Positions 23,585 through 26,790 of a stretch of DNA of 26,790 nt are shown piece by piece. Position numbers and translations under genes: made by a program. The DNA is from Avichristensenella sp031549905 (GTDB lineage: Bacteria > Bacillota > Clostridia > Christensenellales > Aristaeellaceae), in contig JAVBPC010000097.1 of NCBI GenBank assembly GCA_031549905.1, forward strand, positions 1 through 26,790. The letters run 5' to 3'. The notes beneath the pieces are model-generated. The model was not told the DNA's origin, did not search any database, and saw only the letters and a program-made list of their open reading frames with translations. Within the stretch, counting starts at the first letter, position 1, and the number at the start of each line of letters is the position of its first letter.

Positions 23585-23610
23585 GATGCAAAGGAAAGAA
23601 GGAGGCCGCC

Positions 23611-24405
23611 ATGATCATCAGCGCCAGCCGCCGCACCGACATCCCCGCGTGGGGAATGGATGGGTTCCTTGAAAGCCTGGAACGGGGCTACATCGATGTG
23701 ATGAACCCCATGAACGCGCGGCAGGTCAGCCGCGTATCGCTGGCCCCCGCCGATGTGGATGGCATCGTGTTCTGGACGAAAGACGCGCGTCCCCTGCTTG
23801 CCGCGCTGCCGCGCCTTGCCGGCGTGCCGTTCTATGTGCAGGCCACCCTGACCCCATACGGCGCGAACATAGAGCCGGGCGCGCCGGATAAAACGACCTA
23901 CCCGGACACGCTGCGCCGCATCGCGGACGCGCGCGGGCCGGATGCCATCGTATGGCGATACGACCCTATTTTAATGGATGCAAACTGGACGGTTCAGGCG
24001 CACCTGGAGGCGTTTGCGCGTTTCGCCCGGCAACTGCACGGCGTGACAAACCTGTGCGTGATCAGCTTCCTGGATGTATACCAGGGCATTGCGGCAAGGA
24101 TGCGGCAGATGGGCATCCGCACGCCGGACGAAAGGGAAAAAGAGGCTCTTGCGGCGGGGATTGCCGGCCTTGCGGGGCAGCACGGCATGGGGATAGCAAC
24201 CTGCGCGGAAGAGGTCAACCTTTCAAAATACGGCATTGAACACGCCAAGTGCATTGACGCCGTACGGATGGGCCGCGTGTGCGGGCATCCCATCCTGGCG
24301 AAAATGGCCGTGGGGCAGCGCGCGCGGTGCGGCTGCGACCACAGCAGGGATATCGGCGCGTATGGAACGTGCACGATGGGGTGCGCGTATTGCTATGCAA
24401 AGTGA
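23611..24405 (+). CDS. DUF1848 family protein (possible radical-SAM-like enzyme)
   Basis: This 264-residue protein begins MIISASRRTDIPAWG and contains NARQVSRVSLAP, DGIVFWTKD, VQATLTPYG and IVWRYDPILMD, the hallmark stretches of DUF1848. The C-terminus has CGCDHSRDIGAYGTCTMGCA followed by YCYAK, a cysteine cluster suited to an iron-sulfur centre. Members are thought to be barrel-fold proteins related to radical SAM or photoproduct lyase enzymes, but the reaction is unknown. It stops immediately after YCYAK; my memory is that relatives run somewhat further, so the tail may be short. AGGAGG precedes the start. It diverges from gcvT and converges with the collagen-like gene. Confidence 0.87.
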   Translation: MIISASRRTDIPAWGMDGFLESLERGYIDVMNPMNARQVSRVSLAPADVDGIVFWTKDARPLLAALPRLAGVPFYVQATLTPYGANIEPGAPDKTTYPDTLRRIADARGPDAIVWRYDPILMDANWTVQAHLEAFARFARQLHGVTNLCVISFLDVYQGIAARMRQMGIRTPDEREKEALAAGIAGLAGQHGMGIATCAEEVNLSKYGIEHAKCIDAVRMGRVCGHPILAKMAVGQRARCGCDHSRDIGAYGTCTMGCAYCYAK

Positions 24406-24409
24406 GAAA

Positions 24410-24431
24410 CCCGGGCCGCGATGGGCCCGGG
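24410..24431. terminator. Hairpin between convergent genes, possible shared terminator
   Basis: CCCGGGCC (24410-24417) pairs with GGCCCGGG (24424-24431) around GCGATG. It starts five bases after the DUF1848 stop and 38 bp beyond the collagen-like gene stop. On the minus strand TTTCTCACTTT follows; there is no T-run on the plus strand. Confidence 0.55.
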
Positions 24432-24468
24432 CGCTTGTCATTGCGTGAAGATATGCGGCTATTTCAGG

Positions 24469-25614
24469 TCAATAGGCATGCCCGTAATACAGCGTTGTAA
24501 CCCAGACATCCGCCCTAGCCCCCCCATCGGAGCAAAAAAGGCAAACATCAAACAGCGACCAAAGCCCGGAATATGGGTCTTGAATGCGTATCCACAGGCG
24601 GTGCATATCGCGCGAGCGGCTGTTTATTTGCGGGTCAATCACTGTCATCCCGGTGAGCGCCGCATCATCCCCGCTGTCGCTAATGGTTATGTTATCCGCA
24701 ATGTTTGCAACCTTGTAATCCGCCACAACCGTGCCGCCAACCCTTGCAGGCCACAAGAGCAATTGGATTGTATTATTATCCACATACCGCAGGGTGTAGT
24801 AGAGCACGCCGCCAAGCGCTACAGTAAAATCCTGACGCGGCGTGGACAGGTAGTTGATATTGTAAATTACAACATTGCTGTTGCCGTCTGCGCCGGTGGG
24901 GCCGGTGGGACCGGTTTCACCTGTTGCACCGGTGGGGCCAGTGGCACCGGCAGCACCATCGGCTCCGGTCGGGCCGGTGGCTCCGGTGGCTCCATCGGCT
25001 CCGGTTGGGCCGGTCGCACCCGTCGCACCATCGGCTCCTGTTGGACCGGTCGCCCCCGTCGCACCATCGGCTCCGGTTGGGCCGGTGACACCGGTGGCAC
25101 CATCGGTTCCGGTGGGGCCGGTCGCTCCGGTGGCTCCATCGGTTCCGGTTGGGCCGGTCGCTCCGGTGGCTCCATCGGCTCCGGTTGGGCCAGTGGCTCC
25201 GGTGGCACCATCGGCTCCAGTCGGGCCGATCGGTCCCGTCGCACCATCGGCTCCAGTCGGGCCGGTCGCCCCCACAGCACCATCGGCTCCAGTCGAGCCG
25301 GTCGCCCCCACAACACCATCGGCTCCGGTCGGGCCGGTGGCTCCAATCGCACCGGTGGCTCCGGTCACCCCTGCGGCGCCAACCGAACCGGTAGCGCCCG
25401 TGCAGCCAGTTTCTCCGGTGCAGCCGGTTGCGCCGGCAGTGCCAACCGCACCCGCAGATCCCGTCGCGCCCGTTGGACCTGTCGGGCCCGTCGGACCGCG
25501 CCGGCCAACAAGGTTTGAAGGCGTAATCGGCCCCGGAACCGGCACGGGCGATACCTGGTTGCCGTATGCATCCGCATACGGGTTGCAATAGCATCCGTTA
25601 TTGTTATATATCAT
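24469..25614 (-). CDS. Collagen-like GXX triple-repeat surface or spore protein
   Basis: This 381-residue protein has a short N-terminal part (residues 1-39, with C8 and C10 and a PVPVPGP stretch). An unbroken run of 68 Gly-X-Y triplets follows (about residues 40-243). A non-collagen C-terminal domain of about 138 residues completes it. The run is mostly GPTGADGATGAT units and should form a trimeric triple helix. Two cysteines (C65, C71) lie inside the repeat in GCTGETGCTG. The C-terminal domain begins NSNVVIYNINYLSTP and contains VCLFC; I do not recognise it as the usual BclA C-terminal domain. There is no signal peptide, which fits proteins assembled on spores from inside the mother cell, as exosporium collagen-like proteins are. 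GAGG precedes ATG 25614. A sigma-K-like promoter lies upstream. Confidence 0.85.
   Translation of the reverse strand: MIYNNNGCYCNPYADAYGNQVSPVPVPGPITPSNLVGRRGPTGPTGPTGATGSAGAVGTAGATGCTGETGCTGATGSVGAAGVTGATGAIGATGPTGADGVVGATGSTGADGAVGATGPTGADGATGPIGPTGADGATGATGPTGADGATGATGPTGTDGATGATGPTGTDGATGVTGPTGADGATGATGPTGADGATGATGPTGADGATGATGPTGADGAAGATGPTGATGETGPTGPTGADGNSNVVIYNINYLSTPRQDFTVALGGVLYYTLRYVDNNTIQLLLWPARVGGTVVADYKVANIADNITISDSGDDAALTGMTVIDPQINSRSRDMHRLWIRIQDPYSGLWSLFDVCLFCSDGGARADVWVTTLYYGHAY
24940..25335 (-). repeat. Eleven 36-bp coding repeats in the collagen-like gene
   Basis: Triplets 19-62 of the collagen region form eleven units of four triplets following GPTGADGATGAT, with substitutions such as GTD for GAD and GVV for GAT. 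At DNA level these are near-identical 36-bp direct repeats, so the length may vary between strains. Confidence 0.85.
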
Positions 25615-25676
25615 ATATTATTCCTCATTACTTACAAGAAGCGTTCAATCAAGCTTACTGAGCAGGTACTCACCAG

Positions 25677-25705
25677 TAAACTATGCCGGTAAAAAACCCC
25701 GCGTT
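25677..25705 (-). promoter_or_regulatory. Candidate sigma-K promoter of the collagen-like gene
   Basis: On the minus strand AAC (25705-25703) lies 17 bp before CATAGTTTA (25685-25677). This fits the sigma-K pattern MAC-N17-CATANNNTA known from Bacillus. Transcription would start near 25670, about 55 bp before the gene. Confidence 0.55.
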
Positions 25706-25785
25706 CTCAATGAAATTCACTTTTTTACCATGGCGGAACGGAAGGCAGCAACGCCTGTTACCGTATGCGGAAAGTTACACACCGT

Positions 25786-25814
25786 TTGCGCTTATGGGCG
25801 TCTGGTGGTATACT
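25786..25814 (+). promoter_or_regulatory. Candidate tlyA promoter with doubled TGGTATACT
   Basis: TTGCGC (25786-25791) and TATACT (25809-25814) are 17 bp apart. TGGTATACT occurs twice (25806-25814 and 25821-25829), the second copy lying at the expected transcription start. Confidence 0.5.
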
Positions 25815-25846
25815 ATGCATTGGTATACTTAGAAAAAGGAGACCTC

Positions 25847-26671
25847 ATGCCGAAAAAGGTGCCCGCGTGGCAGAAAATGGCCCAGGACGGGCTGGTCGCC
25901 TCCCTGAGGGAGGCCGAAGGGCTGATTCTGTCCGGCAAGGTGCGCCAGGGCGATACGCCCATCACCACGCCGGGCCAGCCGGTTGACCCCGCGCGGCCGC
26001 TTACCGTGCGCGGGCTGGCGGACCCCTTCGTAGCGAAAGGCGGCCTGAAGCTGAGGGGCGCACTGGACGCGTTCGGCATATCGGTTGCGGGCATTGCCTG
26101 CATCGATGCGGGCGCATCCACCGGCGGGTTTACCGATTGCCTGGTGAAAAGCGGCGCGGCGCCGGTGTACGCGGTGGATGTGGGCTACGGCCAGCTGGCG
26201 GGCAGCCTGCGCCAGAACCCCGCCGTGGTCAACCTTGAGAAAACCAACATCGGCGATGAAAAGCTGCTCAGCCTGTCCCCCCGGCCCGCGTTTGCCACGG
26301 TTGACCTGTCCTACCTTTCGCTGACGAAGGCGGTGCCGCTGTTTTCGGCGATACTGCACGGCCAGGGCGAGATGCTCTGCCTGGTGAAGCCGCTCTTTGA
26401 AACCGACGATGCCGCCGCCCGCCGCATAGGCGAGCTGCCCGATACCGCCTACCTGCCCCTGCTGCTGCGCCTGATGGATGACCTGACCGCCACCGGCGCC
26501 AGTATCCTAGGCGTAACCCACAGCACCGTTACCGGCAACAGTGGCACGCTGGAGTTCTTCCTGCGCGTGGCCGCCCGGGCGGGCCAAAGCACGGCGAAGG
26601 AAACGCTGGCGAGGGAGGCCGAGGCGGCGGTGGAAGCGGCGCTGGGGCTGCCGAGGTACCGGAAGGGGTAG
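25847..26671 (+). CDS. tlyA: TlyA-family rRNA (cytidine-2'-O)-methyltransferase
   Basis: This 274-residue enzyme is of the TlyA (FtsJ/RrmJ fold) class, which methylates ribosomal RNA with S-adenosylmethionine. The SAM-binding stretch DAGASTGGFTDCL starts at residue 87, preceded by FVAKGGLKLRGALD. VYAVDVGYGQLAGSLRQNP, ATVDLSYLSL and LCLVKPLFE follow. The N-terminal S4 RNA-binding domain is recognisable (REAEGLILSGKVRQG) but lacks the usual RLD start, reading AWQKMAQDGL instead. In Bacillota, tlyA often lies near sporulation or isoprenoid genes; here it is alone. The start at 25847 follows AAGGAG. A repeat element begins right after the stop. Confidence 0.92.
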   Translation: MPKKVPAWQKMAQDGLVASLREAEGLILSGKVRQGDTPITTPGQPVDPARPLTVRGLADPFVAKGGLKLRGALDAFGISVAGIACIDAGASTGGFTDCLVKSGAAPVYAVDVGYGQLAGSLRQNPAVVNLEKTNIGDEKLLSLSPRPAFATVDLSYLSLTKAVPLFSAILHGQGEMLCLVKPLFETDDAAARRIGELPDTAYLPLLLRLMDDLTATGASILGVTHSTVTGNSGTLEFFLRVAARAGQSTAKETLAREAEAAVEAALGLPRYRKG

Positions 26672-26673
26672 GG

Positions 26674-26790
26674 GACGCTGGGACGCTGTCCCAGACCCTG
26701 CTTAAGGGCCTAAGGCCCTTAAGAATCCCTACATAGGGGATTATTCATTTAAATTATTCCATCCCGCCGTGAGGCGAAAAGTCAGGGGTT
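26674..26790. repeat. Multi-hairpin element family 1, copy I, cut by window end
   Basis: It has CTGGGAC/GTCCCAG (26678-26694, loop GCT), CTTAAGGGCC/GGCCCTTAAG (26701-26723), an AT-rich spacer and CGCC-GTGA-GGCG (26765-26776). The right half is probably beyond the window. It starts a few bases after the tlyA stop. Confidence 0.8.

Noticed and set aside
23453..23610. Glycine riboswitch before gcvT
   Set aside because: The candidate promoter leaves only about 55 nt of leader, and none of the conserved riboswitch motifs was recognised.
24940..25335. Possible CRISPR array
   Set aside because: The regular 36-bp repeats are continuous coding triplets without spacers, and no cas gene is present.
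24875..25591. Plus-strand frame encoding a Pro-Val-Ala repeat opposite the collagen-like gene
   Set aside because: It is the complement of the GXX repeat. The minus-strand frame has a start, a ribosome site, a promoter and a non-repeat C-terminal domain.

Overview
The window reads as chromosomal DNA of a GC-rich member of the Bacillota, probably class Clostridia and possibly spore-forming. The evidence is consistent AGGAGG-type ribosome sites, a glycine P-protein split into two subunits (GcvPA/GcvPB), an AddA-type recombination nuclease, Bacillus-type parS motifs and a collagen-like GXX-repeat protein behind a sigma-K-like promoter. The exact order is inference; nothing here fixes a genus. 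No rRNA, tRNA, CRISPR array, phage gene or intact transposase was seen.

Layout. From 1 to 7.8 kb the genes are on the plus strand: the ATPase and fused permease of an iron(III)/phosphonate-class ABC importer; an EutH-family permease followed 9 bp later by asparagine synthetase AsnA; yebC; and a secreted protein of unknown function. From 7.8 to 8.5 kb there is no clear gene, only a string of hairpins, two terminators and a short AT-rich unit. From 8.5 to 23.45 kb everything is on the minus strand. In transcription order these are the glycine cleavage genes (gcvT, gcvH, gcvPA, gcvPB) with a trailing DUF3795-acetyltransferase fusion, a GH2 beta-galactosidase, addA, a PHP-family phosphatase and rarA. 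The last part holds a DUF1848 gene (+), the collagen-like gene (-) and a TlyA-type rRNA methyltransferase (+).

The glycine genes form one pathway (T, H and both P subunits; the L protein is not in the window). gcvH, gcvPA and gcvPB overlap or nearly touch, but a repeat element separates gcvT from gcvH. addA and rarA both concern DNA breaks or stalled forks, but addB is not beside addA, and the encoded AddA has asparagine where the Walker A lysine should be. Two parS-like 16-mers lie just upstream of rarA.

The most unusual feature is a dispersed intergenic element seen nine times in 26.8 kb, usually starting within a few bases of a stop codon. Complete copies are about 165-230 bp. They consist of two inverted half-units, each with two short-loop hairpins, joined by an AT-rich spacer and a small hairpin that often has a GTGA loop. 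Stem sequences differ between copies while pairing is kept, which points to selection on a folded nucleic acid. I cannot assign it to a known family. A second hairpin family occurs twice (start of window and near 7.95 kb).
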